A stretch of DNA of 42,920 nt from Hyphomicrobiaceae bacterium (lineage in GTDB: Bacteria; Pseudomonadota; Alphaproteobacteria; Rhizobiales; Hyphomicrobiaceae). Position 1 is the stretch's first letter. Each line of letters begins with the position of its first letter. The translations under genes and the position numbers were made by a program. A model generated the notes under the pieces. It saw only the letters and a program-made list of their open reading frames with translations, had not been told where the DNA came from and searched no databases. Of this stretch, positions 18,544 through 27,810 are shown piece by piece. Where the stretch lies: positions 1 to 42,920 of the forward strand of contig JANYHG010000185.1 in NCBI GenBank assembly GCA_025359165.1. The letters are read 5' to 3'.

Positions 18544-19101
18544 ATGGTCGCGAAATTTGATATCGCCGAGTTGGATCGCCGCATGCGCGGATCGCTGGAC
18601 CAGCTCAAAAAGGAACTGACGGGCCTCAGGACGGGACGGGCAAGCTCGCATCTGCTCGATCCAGTACAGGTCTCGATCTACGGCGCGCGCATGCCGATCT
18701 CGCAGTGCGCGACGGTCTCGACGCCGGATGCCAAGACGATCTCGGTCCAGGTCTGGGACAAAAGCCAGGTGGCGGCTGTCGAGAAGGGCATTCGCGAAGC
18801 CAACCTCGGGCTCAACCCGGTGATCGACGGGACATTGATACGGTTGCCGATCCCGGCACTCAATACCGAGCGGCGCGCCGAGCTGGCCAAGTTGGCGCAC
18901 AAGTATGCCGAACATGGCCGGGTCAACGTCCGCAATGTGCGACGTGACGGCATGGACTCGCTTAAAAAAGCCGAGAAAGACGGGATGAGCGAGGACGAAA
19001 GTCGCAAAACCGGCATCAAGGTGCAGGAGCTAACCGATAAGCTGATCAAGGAAATCGATTTGTTGCTTGCTACGAAAGAAGCCGAGATCAAACAGGTCTG
19101 A
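18544..19101 (+). CDS. frr: Ribosome recycling factor
   Basis: 185 residues, exactly the family length. RRF, with EF-G, splits the post-termination ribosome. The conserved elements are present: L-R-T-G-R-A-S near residue 30, Y-G-[AS]-x-x-P-[IL]-x-Q in the hinge region, the N-L-G-L-N-P-V-I-D-G-T-L-I-R-L-P-I-P and L-N-T-E-R-R-A-E-L segment, and the long C-terminal helix with R-x-x-R-R-D-G and Q-E-L-T-D-K. The ATG at 18544 fits the family start (F-D-I-A-E-L-D-R-R-M-x-G). It sits directly downstream of pyrH in the usual gene order and is likely co-transcribed with it. Confidence 0.97.
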   Translation: MVAKFDIAELDRRMRGSLDQLKKELTGLRTGRASSHLLDPVQVSIYGARMPISQCATVSTPDAKTISVQVWDKSQVAAVEKGIREANLGLNPVIDGTLIRLPIPALNTERRAELAKLAHKYAEHGRVNVRNVRRDGMDSLKKAEKDGMSEDESRKTGIKVQELTDKLIKEIDLLLATKEAEIKQV

Positions 19102-19248
19102 TTGTGCCGGTGATCCTGTTCAACCGCCGTGCTGGCCTGTAGTGTGGGGAGCGTGGGGTCGCAGGCAATTGCGTGCAACGGCTTTCGCGAGATACTTCGG
19201 AAGCCATCAAAGTGCGCGCGCTGTGGATCTGTGACGTCGAGATCGGTG

Positions 19249-20031
19249 ATGACTCATTCGAATGCGCCCACTAGCATTGCCGTGACGGGTGGACCAGTGC
19301 CGCGGCATGTAGCGATCATCATGGACGGCAATGGACGTTGGGCTGAGGCGCGTGGGTTGCCGCGTTTCGCCGGTCATACGGCAGGTGTCGAGGCGGTGCG
19401 GCGAACCGTGCGGGCGGCGATCGAGATCGGAATCCAATATCTGACGATCTACAGTTTCTCGACCGAGAATTGGACCCGGCCGGAGCCGGAGGTGAAGTTT
19501 CTGATGGGCCTGATGCGACGGTTCATCCGCTCCGATCTGGCTGAGCTGCATAAAAATGGTGTCCGCATCCGGTTGGTGGGAGAGCGCGACCGGGTCGACG
19601 GGGACTTGCTCGCGCTGATGGACGAGGCGGTTGAGTTGACCGACGGAAACACAGCGCTGACATTGGTGATCGCATTCAACTACGGCGGGCGCGGCGAAAT
19701 CGCGAAAGCGGCGCGGGTGTTGGCGGCGGCCGTCATCGACGGGCAGCTTGCGCTGAATGATATCACCGCCGATGCCCTGAGCGCGAACCTCGATACGGCG
19801 GCGTATCCAGATCCGGATCTGCTGATCCGAACCAGCGGCGAGCAAAGATTGTCGAATTTCCTGCTGTGGCAACTTGCTTACGCCGAATTCCTGTTTCTCG
19901 ATGTGCTATGGCCCGATTTCGACAAAACCCAGCTGGAGCGGGCGGTGGCGGCCTATGGGATGCGTGAGCGGCGGTTCGGCGGTTTGGCAACGATCGAGGG
20001 TCCGTCGCGAGAGGCTGCGGGGCTGACGTAA
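19249..20031 (+). CDS. uppS: Undecaprenyl diphosphate synthase (cis-prenyltransferase)
   Basis: 260 residues. The enzyme adds isoprene units to farnesyl diphosphate to make C55-PP, the lipid carrier for peptidoglycan and O-antigen. The active-site motif H-V-A-I-I-M-D-G-N-G-R-W (catalytic Asp26) is followed by the G-H-x-x-G substrate helix, the Y-S-F-S-T-E-N-W loop, and the C-terminal D-L-L-I-R-T-S-G-E-x-R-L-S-N-F-L-L-W-Q and Y-A-E motifs that bind the isopentenyl diphosphate and magnesium. The frame is open further upstream, but MTHSN at 19249 gives the normal length. It lies 147 bases after frr. Confidence 0.96.
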   Translation: MTHSNAPTSIAVTGGPVPRHVAIIMDGNGRWAEARGLPRFAGHTAGVEAVRRTVRAAIEIGIQYLTIYSFSTENWTRPEPEVKFLMGLMRRFIRSDLAELHKNGVRIRLVGERDRVDGDLLALMDEAVELTDGNTALTLVIAFNYGGRGEIAKAARVLAAAVIDGQLALNDITADALSANLDTAAYPDPDLLIRTSGEQRLSNFLLWQLAYAEFLFLDVLWPDFDKTQLERAVAAYGMRERRFGGLATIEGPSREAAGLT

Positions 20032-20160
20032 CTGGTAAAGTCGCAAGCTGTGCTAAACGCAGTCTGCCAGACGGCTCAGGGGCCGGCTCTCGGTCGTGTC
20101 TCAGTGCGTTGCGTGCATCGACACGAAATTCAAACAGGCAGCGCCCATGAGCACTTTCCA

Positions 20161-21048
20161 ATGAGCCAATCCCCAGGTTTGGAACCGGACGGCCAGTCAC
20201 GGTCAGCAGAGCGAGAGGTCAAGGGTTTCGGCGCGCGCGTCGGAAGCGATCTCGGCCCCCGTGTCGTGTCCGCTGTCGTATTGGCCGCGATCGCGCTTTC
20301 GGCAATCTGGTTCGGACGTGAGCCGCTGGCGGTATTGCTGGCGATCGTCGGCGGGATCGTGGCCTGGGAATGGGGAAGGATTGTGCGCGGAGCGGAACTC
20401 GACGCGGCGACGGTGGCGCACATCGCGACGGTTTTCGCGGGCATCGTGCTGACCGGCTTCGGCTGGGCGGGACCGGCGATCATCGGGGTGCTGATCGGTA
20501 CAATTTTGACGGGACTTCTGAGCTTTGGCCGTCACAGCACGTTGTCGTCGGTCGGCGTGCTGTTTGCGGGGTTGCCGGGAATCGCTCTGTTGTGGCTGCG
20601 CAGCGACGAGCCGTTGGGTGCGGCGGCGGTGTATTTTATCGTCGCTGTGGTGGCGGCCACCGATATTGCCGCATATTTCTGCGGGCGGTTGATCGGCGGG
20701 GCAAAGCTGTGGTCGCGAGTCTCGCCCAAAAAAACCTGGTCGGGCTTGCTGGGCGGCGTTACGGCGGCGGCGACGACCGGTTTCGTCACGGCGCAAATGG
20801 TGCCGGGCGCGCACGCGCTGCATCTGACCGTCATGGGCGGTGTGCTGGCGCTGGTTGCGCAGTGCGGCGATCTCGCGGAATCGGCCTTGAAGCGACGTTT
20901 CGGTGCCAAAGACGCCAGCCAACTCATCCCGGGGCATGGCGGGTTCATGGATCGCGTGGATGGTCTGGCGACGGCGGCAGTGGTGGCGGCGGCCTGGGCT
21001 GCGAGTTTCGGCATGTCGACGCCGGCGCGCGCGCTGCTGACGTGGTGA
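20161..21048 (+). CDS. cdsA: Phosphatidate cytidylyltransferase (CDP-diacylglycerol synthase)
   Basis: 295 residues with about eight membrane segments. It converts phosphatidic acid and CTP to CDP-diacylglycerol, the precursor of phosphatidylglycerol and phosphatidylethanolamine, in the inner membrane. The CDS signature is present: S-x-V-S-P-K-K-T-W-S-G-x-x-G-G, and near the C-terminus G-D-L-A-E-S-A-L-K-R-R-F-G-x-K-D-x-S-x-x-I-P-G-H-G-G-x-M-D-R-V-D. The N-terminal ~35 residues are hydrophilic. The ATG at 20161 is used; the upstream in-frame extension lacks homology. Its stop overlaps the region where dxr begins, pointing to translational coupling. Confidence 0.95.
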   Translation: MSQSPGLEPDGQSRSAEREVKGFGARVGSDLGPRVVSAVVLAAIALSAIWFGREPLAVLLAIVGGIVAWEWGRIVRGAELDAATVAHIATVFAGIVLTGFGWAGPAIIGVLIGTILTGLLSFGRHSTLSSVGVLFAGLPGIALLWLRSDEPLGAAAVYFIVAVVAATDIAAYFCGRLIGGAKLWSRVSPKKTWSGLLGGVTAAATTGFVTAQMVPGAHALHLTVMGGVLALVAQCGDLAESALKRRFGAKDASQLIPGHGGFMDRVDGLATAAVVAAAWAASFGMSTPARALLTW

Positions 21049-21053
21049 CGGCG

Positions 21054-22283
21054 ATGCCCCCGCTGCTGCCTTCGACGTCGACGTCGCGCCCACCGTCCGA
21101 TCATGGCCCGATGCGGGTCTCCATTCTGGGTGCAACAGGATCGGTGGGTGCCAGCGCACTCGATTTGATCGGCCGCGAGCCGCAGTTGTATCAGGTCGAG
21201 GTATTAACCGCGCATCGTAACGCGGAGGCGCTCGCACAAGCAGCGATAAGACATCGGGCGAAGCTCGCCGTCGTCGCAGATCCGAGTGCCTACGCGACCT
21301 TGAAAGCTGCATTGGCCGGGACGGGCATCGTGGCTGCGGCGGGTGCGCGCGAGTTAGAAACGGCAGCAAGCCATCCTGCCGACTGCACTGTCGCGAGCAT
21401 CGTCGGCGTGGCGGGACTGGCACCTGCGCTTGCCGCAGTGGCGCAAGGGCGGCGGGTGGCGCTCGCCAACAAAGAATGCCTTGTGTCAGCCGGCGCGCAT
21501 TTCATGGACGCGGTTCGCCGGCATGGGACGGAACTGCTGACCGTGGACAGCGAACATTCCGGCGTGATGCAGACCTTGGAAGTTCACAATCGCGATCAGG
21601 TCGCCAAAGTGACGCTGACGGCCTCGGGTGGCCCGTTTCGCACGTGGTCGACGGCGGCCATCGCGGAGGCGACTGTAGAACAGGCGCTGAAGCATCCGAA
21701 CTGGACGATGGGGCAGAAGATCACCATCGATTCGGCGTCGATGATGAACAAGGGACTCGAACTGATCGAGGCGCTGCATCTGTTCGATCTGCAGCCGGAT
21801 CAGCTGGATATTGTGGTGCATGCGCAGTCGATCGTGCATGCCCTGGTGGAATACACGGACGGATCTGTCCTGGCGCAAATGGCCAGCCCCGACATGCGCG
21901 TGCCGATCGCCTTGGCATTGACGTGGCCCACGCGACGCGCAACGCCTGCGGCGCGGCTGGATCTGACGAAGTCGCCGCCGTTGACGTTCGAACCTGCCGA
22001 CGAGGTCCGCTTCCCCTGTATCAGGCTGGCGCGTGACGCCATGCAGCGTGGCGGCGGGGCAACGGCGGCGTTGAATGCGGCGAATGAGGTCGCGGTTGCA
22101 GCTTTTCTTGCCAAGCAGTGCAAATTCGGCCACATCGCAGAGATAGTCGCCATGTCGCTCGAGGCATTGGAACGGGAGCGTTTGCTGGACGAGCCGCAAG
22201 GCTTGGCCGCGATCATGTCGCTCGACGACGAAGCACGACGCGTTGCCGCGATGGCGCTGTCGGCACTTGGCCGTCGTGCCTGA
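21054..22283 (+). CDS. dxr: 1-deoxy-D-xylulose-5-phosphate reductoisomerase
   Basis: 409 residues; the second enzyme of the MEP isoprenoid pathway, making 2-C-methyl-erythritol 4-phosphate with NADPH. The NADPH motif S-I-L-G-A-T-G-S-V-G is near residue 23. The metal-binding D-S-E-H is retained but followed by S-G-V-M-Q where N-A-I-F-Q is usual. T-A-S-G-G-P-F, H-P-N-W-T-M-G, T-I-D-S-A-S-M-M-N-K-G-L-E and N-A-A-N-E-V-A-V are all present. The N-terminus is ambiguous: GTG at 21045 overlaps the cdsA stop, ATG at 21054 is taken here, and ATG at 21111 (M-R-V-S-I-L-G) would remove a low-complexity tail. MEP products feed the neighbouring uppS. The very long upstream frame inside cdsA is chance. Confidence 0.95.
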   Translation: MPPLLPSTSTSRPPSDHGPMRVSILGATGSVGASALDLIGREPQLYQVEVLTAHRNAEALAQAAIRHRAKLAVVADPSAYATLKAALAGTGIVAAAGARELETAASHPADCTVASIVGVAGLAPALAAVAQGRRVALANKECLVSAGAHFMDAVRRHGTELLTVDSEHSGVMQTLEVHNRDQVAKVTLTASGGPFRTWSTAAIAEATVEQALKHPNWTMGQKITIDSASMMNKGLELIEALHLFDLQPDQLDIVVHAQSIVHALVEYTDGSVLAQMASPDMRVPIALALTWPTRRATPAARLDLTKSPPLTFEPADEVRFPCIRLARDAMQRGGGATAALNAANEVAVAAFLAKQCKFGHIAEIVAMSLEALERERLLDEPQGLAAIMSLDDEARRVAAMALSALGRRA

Positions 22284-22412
22284 GCATACCATATCGGCTG
22301 GGACGTACGGTCTCCTGGCAGGCATGGCACAGATTATGCCCCGGGTGCGAGCACACACCCGGTCGTCGCCGAGCTGAGGCGCAAGAGTTTCGGGTCAACA
22401 AGGGAATGCCAG

Positions 22413-23558
22413 ATGTCGACTGTCGCCTCCATGCTCGGATCCGGACTTTTTACGCTCGTCGCATTCCTGTTCGTACTCTCGATCGTTGTTGTCGTTCACG
22501 AAATGGGACATTTTCTCGTGGCGCGTTGGTGCGGCGTCAAAGTCGACGCCTTCGCGATGGGATTCGGCCGTGAAGTGTTCGGTTGGAACGACAGCAAGGG
22601 CACCCGCTGGCGCCTCAACTGGATTCCCCTCGGCGGGTACGTGAAGTTCATGGATGACGCTAACGGTGCCAGCATGCCGGATGCGGCGGCGATCGAACGG
22701 ATGAGCCCGCAAGAGCGTGCGACGTCGTTTCACGCCAAGCCACTGTGGCAGCGCGCAGCGGTCATCTTCGCGGGACCGTTTGCAAACTTTTTATTGGCGG
22801 TTGCGTTGCTGGCGACGCTCTTCATGGTGTGGGGCGTGCGTACGTTTCCAGCGAAGGTTGAAGAAGTTATTGTCGACAGTCCCGCTGCACGTGCAGGTCT
22901 GCAGGCTGGCGATTTGATCGTTGAGGTGGACGGAACGCACATTGCGAGCTTCATCGATCTGTTGCGTATCGTTACGGTCAATCCTGGACGCGAGCTTGGG
23001 CTGACGTACGAACGGAACGGTGCGCTCTCCAGCGTCAAGGTCACGCCCGAGCGCCGGGAAGAGTCGGATCTGATCGGCGGCAAGGTGCAAGTTGGCCGGC
23101 TTGGCATCAGAAGTGTCAACTCGCCGACAGGTGGTACGTTTACAAAGTATGGCCCGATCGATGCCTTGGGACTGGGCGTCAAGGAAAGCGTGTTCCTGCT
23201 GACATCAAATCTTCAGGCGATCGGCAAGATGCTGACTGGTCGCGAGGACACGTCACAGTTGGGTGGTCCGCTTCGGATCGCGGCGGTTGCAGGCAAAGCG
23301 GCCAGCATCGGCTTTGACTCGTTGCTCAATCTTGCGGCGCTGGTGTCCCTCGGCGTCGGGTTGTTCAATTTGTTCCCCGTTCCGCCTCTCGATGGCGGAC
23401 ATCTGCTGTTCTACGCGGCCGAAGCGGTGCGCGGACGCCCCCTGAGCGACAACGCCAAAGAGCTCGGCTTCCGCATGGGATTTGCGCTGATTCTGATGCT
23501 GTTCATGCTGGTGATGTGGAACGACCGGTTGGTCGTCAAAACGTGGATGGGCGGCTGA
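22413..23558 (+). CDS. rseP: RIP metalloprotease RseP (site-2 protease)
   Basis: 381 residues. An inner-membrane zinc protease that cuts anti-sigma factors and remnant signal peptides within the membrane. The zinc motif H-E-M-G-H (29-33) sits in the first membrane helix, a periplasmic PDZ domain follows (about 125-205, A-R-A-G-L-Q-A-G-D-L-I-V-E-V-D-G), and the third zinc ligand is in N-L-F-P-V-P-P-L-D-G-G-H-L near residue 330. One PDZ domain is apparent; the length is a little below that of the two-PDZ enterobacterial enzyme, as is common in alphaproteobacteria. GGGA precedes the ATG. A strong terminator directly after the gene separates it from bamA. Confidence 0.95.
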   Translation: MSTVASMLGSGLFTLVAFLFVLSIVVVVHEMGHFLVARWCGVKVDAFAMGFGREVFGWNDSKGTRWRLNWIPLGGYVKFMDDANGASMPDAAAIERMSPQERATSFHAKPLWQRAAVIFAGPFANFLLAVALLATLFMVWGVRTFPAKVEEVIVDSPAARAGLQAGDLIVEVDGTHIASFIDLLRIVTVNPGRELGLTYERNGALSSVKVTPERREESDLIGGKVQVGRLGIRSVNSPTGGTFTKYGPIDALGLGVKESVFLLTSNLQAIGKMLTGREDTSQLGGPLRIAAVAGKAASIGFDSLLNLAALVSLGVGLFNLFPVPPLDGGHLLFYAAEAVRGRPLSDNAKELGFRMGFALILMLFMLVMWNDRLVVKTWMGG

Positions 23559-23898
23559 GGGCGGAACGGCACGGGCGGGTCTGCAACAGATCCGTCCGTT
23601 TTTAGCTAAGCTCATGTTTTTACATAATCTATGAGGTCGGGGCCGGAGTTGTATTTTATTCGGTTTGCGTCGAATCCTTGGCAGTGGGGTAAACTTGCCA
23701 CTTCCCTCGGAGTTACTGAATCGTTAAACCTAGCACGTGCTGAGTGCGTCTAAGGCTTCGGGGCAAACCCGGTGCCGCGACTGTAGGGGTTGCGTGGTGT
23801 AAATAACCATGCGGCGCGCGTATGTGCCTTCCAGAGCTACTGCCGAGCGCTGGACTGTGTTTTGGGGGAACGGCAACCAGGAAAGCGAACTCTCGCTC
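23559..23898. other. Intergenic region between rseP and bamA
   Basis: 340 bases. It starts with the rseP terminator and then holds no gene; the rest must carry the bamA promoter and leader. I could not identify the promoter. The stretch at about 23755-23800 (G+C-rich with GGGGCAAACCCGGTGCCGCGACTG) superficially suggests structure but matches no riboswitch I know. Confidence 0.55.
23571..23603 (+). terminator. Intrinsic terminator after rseP
   Basis: A 13-bp stem (23571-23583 with 23587-23599, two G-U pairs) with a CAA loop is followed by a run of five T. It lies 12 bases after the rseP stop and implies that bamA has its own promoter. Confidence 0.9.
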
Positions 23899-26442
23899 AT
23901 GCGACTGATTCGAATGACAAAATCGGGGGCTCCAAGATCGGGGGCACGGCAGGCGCTAGTCGCCATCGCACTGCGCGCTGTAGCGCCGGTCGTTGGTCTG
24001 GCATTGCTTAGTGTGGTGCCGGTCGTGACACCTGCTTCGTTTGCCGCCCAAGCGCAAAGCGCTGTCGTGCGAGAGATCACGGTCCAGGGCAATCGACGCC
24101 TCGAGCCCGAAACCGTTCGCTCATACATGAAGCTGACCGTCGGTCAGCCCTATGACGACGCCAAAGCGGACGAATCGATCCGCGCGTTGTTCTCGACTGG
24201 CCTGTTTTCCGACGTGAAAATCAATCGCACCTCTAATGGTGTTGTTGTCGTCGTTTCAGAAAACCCGGTCATCGGACAGGTGGCTTTTGAAGGCAACAGT
24301 GAGGTCGACAAGGCTGCGCTGGAGGCTGAGGTTCAGCTGAAATCGCGGGCCGTGTTTACGCGAGCCAAGGCGCAAGCCGATGTGCAGCGCATTCTGGCAG
24401 TCTATCAACGTCAGGGCCGATTTGCTGCCAGCGTGCAGCCGAAGTTGATCGAAACCGACAACAATCGCGTCAACGTCGTGTTCGAGATCACCGAAGGTCA
24501 GGCGACCAAGGTCAAGAGCATCGCGTTCGTTGGCAACCGCGCGTTCTCGGACAGCCAGTTGCGCGACATCATCACGACGATCCAGTCCGGGCTGTTTGAC
24601 TTCCTCAAAGGCACGAACATCTACGATCCCGATCGCTTGAGCCTCGATAAAGAGCTGCTGCGCCAGTACTATCTCAAGAACGGCTATGCGGACGCCCGCG
24701 TGGTTTCGGCGAATGCGGAGCTTGATCGCGACGGTTCTGGCTTCTTCATAACTTTCGTCGTCGAAGAGGGGCAGCTCTACAACTTCGGTGCCGTGACGAT
24801 CGACTCGAAACTGGCTGGTGTGAACACAGGAGCGCTCGGCAAAGAGATCACCACCAAGTCGGGTGCCATCTTCAATGCGCAGTTGCTCGACAAAACGACA
24901 GAGGCCTTGACGCTTAAAGTCGCCGAGCAAGGGTTCGCCTTCGGCCGGGTCCGCCCGCGTACCGACCGTGTCGCCGGTACCAACAGCATCAATGTAATCT
25001 ATCTCGTCGAGGAAGGTCCGCGAGTCTACATCGAGCGTATCAACGTCAACGGCAACGAGCGCACCAAGGATTATGTGGTCCGTCGCGAGTTCAAGATTGC
25101 CGAAGGCGACGCCTACAATCAGTTGCTGGTGGAGAATGGCAAGAAGCGGCTGCAGAATCTCGGCTTCTTCAAGACGGTCGAGATCAAACGCCGAAATGGC
25201 GGCGCACCGGACCGCGTTATTCTCGACGTCGATCTGCTGGAACAGCCGACGGGTGAGCTATCGTTCGGTGCCGGTTTCTCGACCCAGGAAGGTGTGATCG
25301 GCGACGTCAGCTTGACCGAACGCAACCTGCTCGGTAACGGCCAGTACTTGCGGCTCGGCGTGTCCGGCTCCAAAGAGCGGTTGAATCTTAATCTTGGCTT
25401 TACGGAGCCGCGGTTCCTCGGCACCAATATCGCCGCTGGTTTTGACCTGTTCCGGAACACGACGACCGCGTCGTCGACCACGCCCTACAATACGTCACGA
25501 ACCGGTGGCGCACTACGCGCAGCCTTCCCGCTGGCTGAGAACGTGTGGCTCAATACCTCCTACTCGCTGTCCCGTGACACGATCGACATCCCAACTGCGT
25601 ACGCTGCCGGAGCCTCCCGCGCGATTAAGGATGCGTGCGGCTATACCGATCAGTTCATCGACAAAAACGGTGTCCCAACGGCTGTCGACAATGGTCAGGG
25701 ACCTTTCACAAACAACGGATCGTGTGACGGTAAGGCCCGCTACACTTCGATGGGCAGCATCGGCTTCACCATCGACAATCGTAACCATCCCAAAAACCCG
25801 ACCAGCGGCACTTTCTTCCAGACCGGTGTCGATGTGGCAGGGTTGGGTGGCGACGTTCACTACCTCCGCCTGAACGCAGAAGGCCGGGCCTACTATCCGG
25901 TCACCGACAAGATCACGTTCGTGACGCGGGCGGCGGGCGGATCGATCATGGGCACTGGCGGGCAGGACGTGCGTTTGCTCGATCTGTTCTACAAGGGTGG
26001 CGAGACAATCCGTGGTTTCAACACTCTGGGGTATGGTCCGCGTGATCTGACGCCCGGCGGCAATACCAATGCTCTCGGCGGTCGTAATTATTGGGTGACG
26101 ACGGCGGAGCTTCGCTTCCCGCTTCCGGGGATACCTGACGATCTCGGGATGACCGGTGCGGTGTTCGCTGACGCCGGTTCATTGTTCGGTGCCGGTAAAT
26201 CGGCGCAGACGCTCAATGCGAAGTGCGGGACGACCGCGCTGGACGGGTCAGCTGCTGGTGTCTGCTTAACAGATAGTTCGATGATCCGTTCGTCCATCGG
26301 TGCCAGCCTGTTGTGGAACTCGCCGCTTGGACCTCTGCGCCTTGATCTTGCGAAGGCGCTGACCTACCAGAAGGATCCGCTGACTGGGCAGAGCGTCGAC
26401 AAGCTGAAACCGTTCAGCTTCGGCGCGACGACGAAGTTCTGA
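23899..26442 (+). CDS. bamA: Outer-membrane protein assembly factor BamA
   Basis: 847 residues from the chosen ATG. BamA inserts beta-barrel proteins into the outer membrane. A signal peptide ends near F-A-A-Q-A-Q-S; five POTRA domains follow (first one V-V-R-E-I-T-V-Q-G-N-R-R-L-E-P-E-T-V; others start at I-G-Q-V-A-F-E-G-N, V-K-S-I-A-F-V-G-N, Y-N-F-G-A-V-T-I-D and Y-I-E-R-I-N-V-N-G-N). The C-terminal 16-strand barrel contains the conserved loop-6 G-E-T-I-R-G-F and ends in phenylalanine (A-T-T-K-F). Several in-frame starts (23809, 23899, 23914) are possible; 23899 or 23914 gives a normal signal peptide. Terminators on both sides make it a separate unit between rseP and the lipid A genes. Confidence 0.95.
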   Translation: MRLIRMTKSGAPRSGARQALVAIALRAVAPVVGLALLSVVPVVTPASFAAQAQSAVVREITVQGNRRLEPETVRSYMKLTVGQPYDDAKADESIRALFSTGLFSDVKINRTSNGVVVVVSENPVIGQVAFEGNSEVDKAALEAEVQLKSRAVFTRAKAQADVQRILAVYQRQGRFAASVQPKLIETDNNRVNVVFEITEGQATKVKSIAFVGNRAFSDSQLRDIITTIQSGLFDFLKGTNIYDPDRLSLDKELLRQYYLKNGYADARVVSANAELDRDGSGFFITFVVEEGQLYNFGAVTIDSKLAGVNTGALGKEITTKSGAIFNAQLLDKTTEALTLKVAEQGFAFGRVRPRTDRVAGTNSINVIYLVEEGPRVYIERINVNGNERTKDYVVRREFKIAEGDAYNQLLVENGKKRLQNLGFFKTVEIKRRNGGAPDRVILDVDLLEQPTGELSFGAGFSTQEGVIGDVSLTERNLLGNGQYLRLGVSGSKERLNLNLGFTEPRFLGTNIAAGFDLFRNTTTASSTTPYNTSRTGGALRAAFPLAENVWLNTSYSLSRDTIDIPTAYAAGASRAIKDACGYTDQFIDKNGVPTAVDNGQGPFTNNGSCDGKARYTSMGSIGFTIDNRNHPKNPTSGTFFQTGVDVAGLGGDVHYLRLNAEGRAYYPVTDKITFVTRAAGGSIMGTGGQDVRLLDLFYKGGETIRGFNTLGYGPRDLTPGGNTNALGGRNYWVTTAELRFPLPGIPDDLGMTGAVFADAGSLFGAGKSAQTLNAKCGTTALDGSAAGVCLTDSSMIRSSIGASLLWNSPLGPLRLDLAKALTYQKDPLTGQSVDKLKPFSFGATTKF

Positions 26443-26476
26443 GGTCAAGTCGACCTTGTTCTCGAGAGTTAACAAT

Positions 26477-26509
26477 CGGGCGGCCATCTAGCGGGGCCGC
26501 CCGCTTTGC
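26477..26509 (+). terminator. Probable terminator after bamA
   Basis: A perfect 9-bp GC-rich stem (CGGGCGGCC at 26477-26485, complement at 26495-26503) with a 9-base loop is followed by CTTTGC. The T run is short. It lies 35 bases after the bamA stop. Confidence 0.7.
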
Positions 26510-26715
26510 ATCGTGATCGGCGTCGAGCGTTGCTGGCTTTGCAACACGTCGGTAGTTGGGCTCGGGTTCGGGCAGTAACAAACTCCGTGAAAACTGCTTC
26601 ACACTCCCCGGGAAGCACTTTAGAGCTTGGTCGAGCGCTGACGCGCCACGGTCCCGTAGCCGGTCCGAAGTACGCTAGCTTGCAGAACGCCAGCATAATT
26701 GGGTGCGCGATCGTG

Positions 26716-27810
26716 ATGGAACATCCTGGCTTTTTCGAACGGGCCGGCCCGTTTCCATTACAGATTGTGGCTGAACGTCTTGGAGCCGAGCTATCCGCCG
26801 ATGCGGATCTGGAGTTGCTGCTCACCGACATCCGGGCACTCGACGATGCGGGGCCCGGGCACCTTTCCTTCATCGACAACCGTAAATATCTGCCGCTGTT
26901 GCAGTCGTCCCGCGCCAGCGCGTGCCTGGTTGCGCCGGCGCTGGCCGGGCGTATTCCCGCCGGTATGATTGCATTGCAGCTGCGGGCACCATACCGGGCT
27001 TTTGCGCAGGCGCTCGCGTTGTTCTACCCGGAAGCCATGCGACCGAAGGCGGCGATGACTGAGGCTGGGGATGCGCTCGTGCATCCAACGGCGCGCATCG
27101 AGGCGGGGGTGCGCATCGAGGCGGGTGCCGTTATCGGACGCGAGGCCTGGATCGGCTCGGGTACGGTCATCGCGGCGGGGGCCGTCATCGGTTATCGCGT
27201 GACGGTCGGGCGTGACAGTTACGTTGGCCCCAACGCCTCTATCATTCATGCCTTGATCGGCGACCGTGTCGTCATCCATGGCGGCGTCCGCATCGGACAG
27301 GATGGCTTCGGTTTTGCCATGGGACCGAGTGGACATCTGAAGGTGCCGCAGATCGGACGCGTGATCGTGCAGAGCGATGTGGAGATCGGCGCGAACAGCG
27401 CGATAGACCGCGGCGCGCTCAAGGATACCGTTATCGGCGAAGGCACCAAAATCGATAACCTCGTCCAGATCGGACACAACGTCATCATCGGACGACACTG
27501 TGTGATCGTCGGTCAGGTGGGGATTGCGGGTTCGGCGACGTTGCAGGATTTCGTGGTCGTCGGCGGACAGGGTGGCGTTGCCGGTCACATCACGATCGGA
27601 ACCGGGGCGCAGATCGCAGGCGCGAGCCACGCAAAGGACAGCGTTGCGCCGGGCATGCGGATGATCGGTACGCCCGCCAAGACTTTGCGCGAGTGGGGGC
27701 GTGAACAGATCGCGCTGAAACGATTGCAGACGTCGTCATTTGCGACTGCGCCCGGAACCTCTGCAGGTGGAGCAGACGAGCCAAAAGAGCCATCGGGAAA
27801 CGAAACTTGA
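26716..27810 (+). CDS. lpxD: UDP-3-O-(3-hydroxyacyl)glucosamine N-acyltransferase
   Basis: 364 residues; third step of lipid A synthesis, adding the N-linked hydroxyacyl chain from acyl-ACP. An N-terminal uridine-binding domain (residues 1-105, with L-S-F-I-D-N-R-K-Y) precedes a left-handed parallel beta-helix of hexapeptide repeats ([IV]-G-x-x-x-x, about 110-320), including I-D-N-L-V-Q-I-G-H-N-V-I-I-G with the catalytic-site histidine and the G-G-Q-G-G-V-A-G-H segment. The C-terminal ~25 residues are low-complexity and acidic. ATG at 26716 fits the family start; a frame open to 26506 lacks homology. It opens the lpxD-fabZ-lpxA-lpxI-lpxB series. Confidence 0.96.
   Translation: MEHPGFFERAGPFPLQIVAERLGAELSADADLELLLTDIRALDDAGPGHLSFIDNRKYLPLLQSSRASACLVAPALAGRIPAGMIALQLRAPYRAFAQALALFYPEAMRPKAAMTEAGDALVHPTARIEAGVRIEAGAVIGREAWIGSGTVIAAGAVIGYRVTVGRDSYVGPNASIIHALIGDRVVIHGGVRIGQDGFGFAMGPSGHLKVPQIGRVIVQSDVEIGANSAIDRGALKDTVIGEGTKIDNLVQIGHNVIIGRHCVIVGQVGIAGSATLQDFVVVGGQGGVAGHITIGTGAQIAGASHAKDSVAPGMRMIGTPAKTLREWGREQIALKRLQTSSFATAPGTSAGGADEPKEPSGNET

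Noticed and set aside
20370-21053. Upstream in-frame extension of dxr through cdsA
   Set aside because: The extension is glycine/arginine-rich and lies within cdsA in another frame; the conserved Dxr N-terminus begins downstream.
20203-21423. 406-codon open frame on the minus strand opposite cdsA and dxr
   Set aside because: Basic, low-complexity translation; antisense to two recognised genes.
22336-22365. Hairpin CCGGGTG/CACCCGG between dxr and rseP as a terminator
   Set aside because: No T run follows on either strand and the stem is short; the genes are probably co-transcribed.
23750-23810. Riboswitch (cobalamin-like) upstream of bamA
   Set aside because: Some GC-rich segments with GCCGCGACTG look suggestive, but the conserved box and core pairings are missing and bamA is not a cobalamin-regulated gene.
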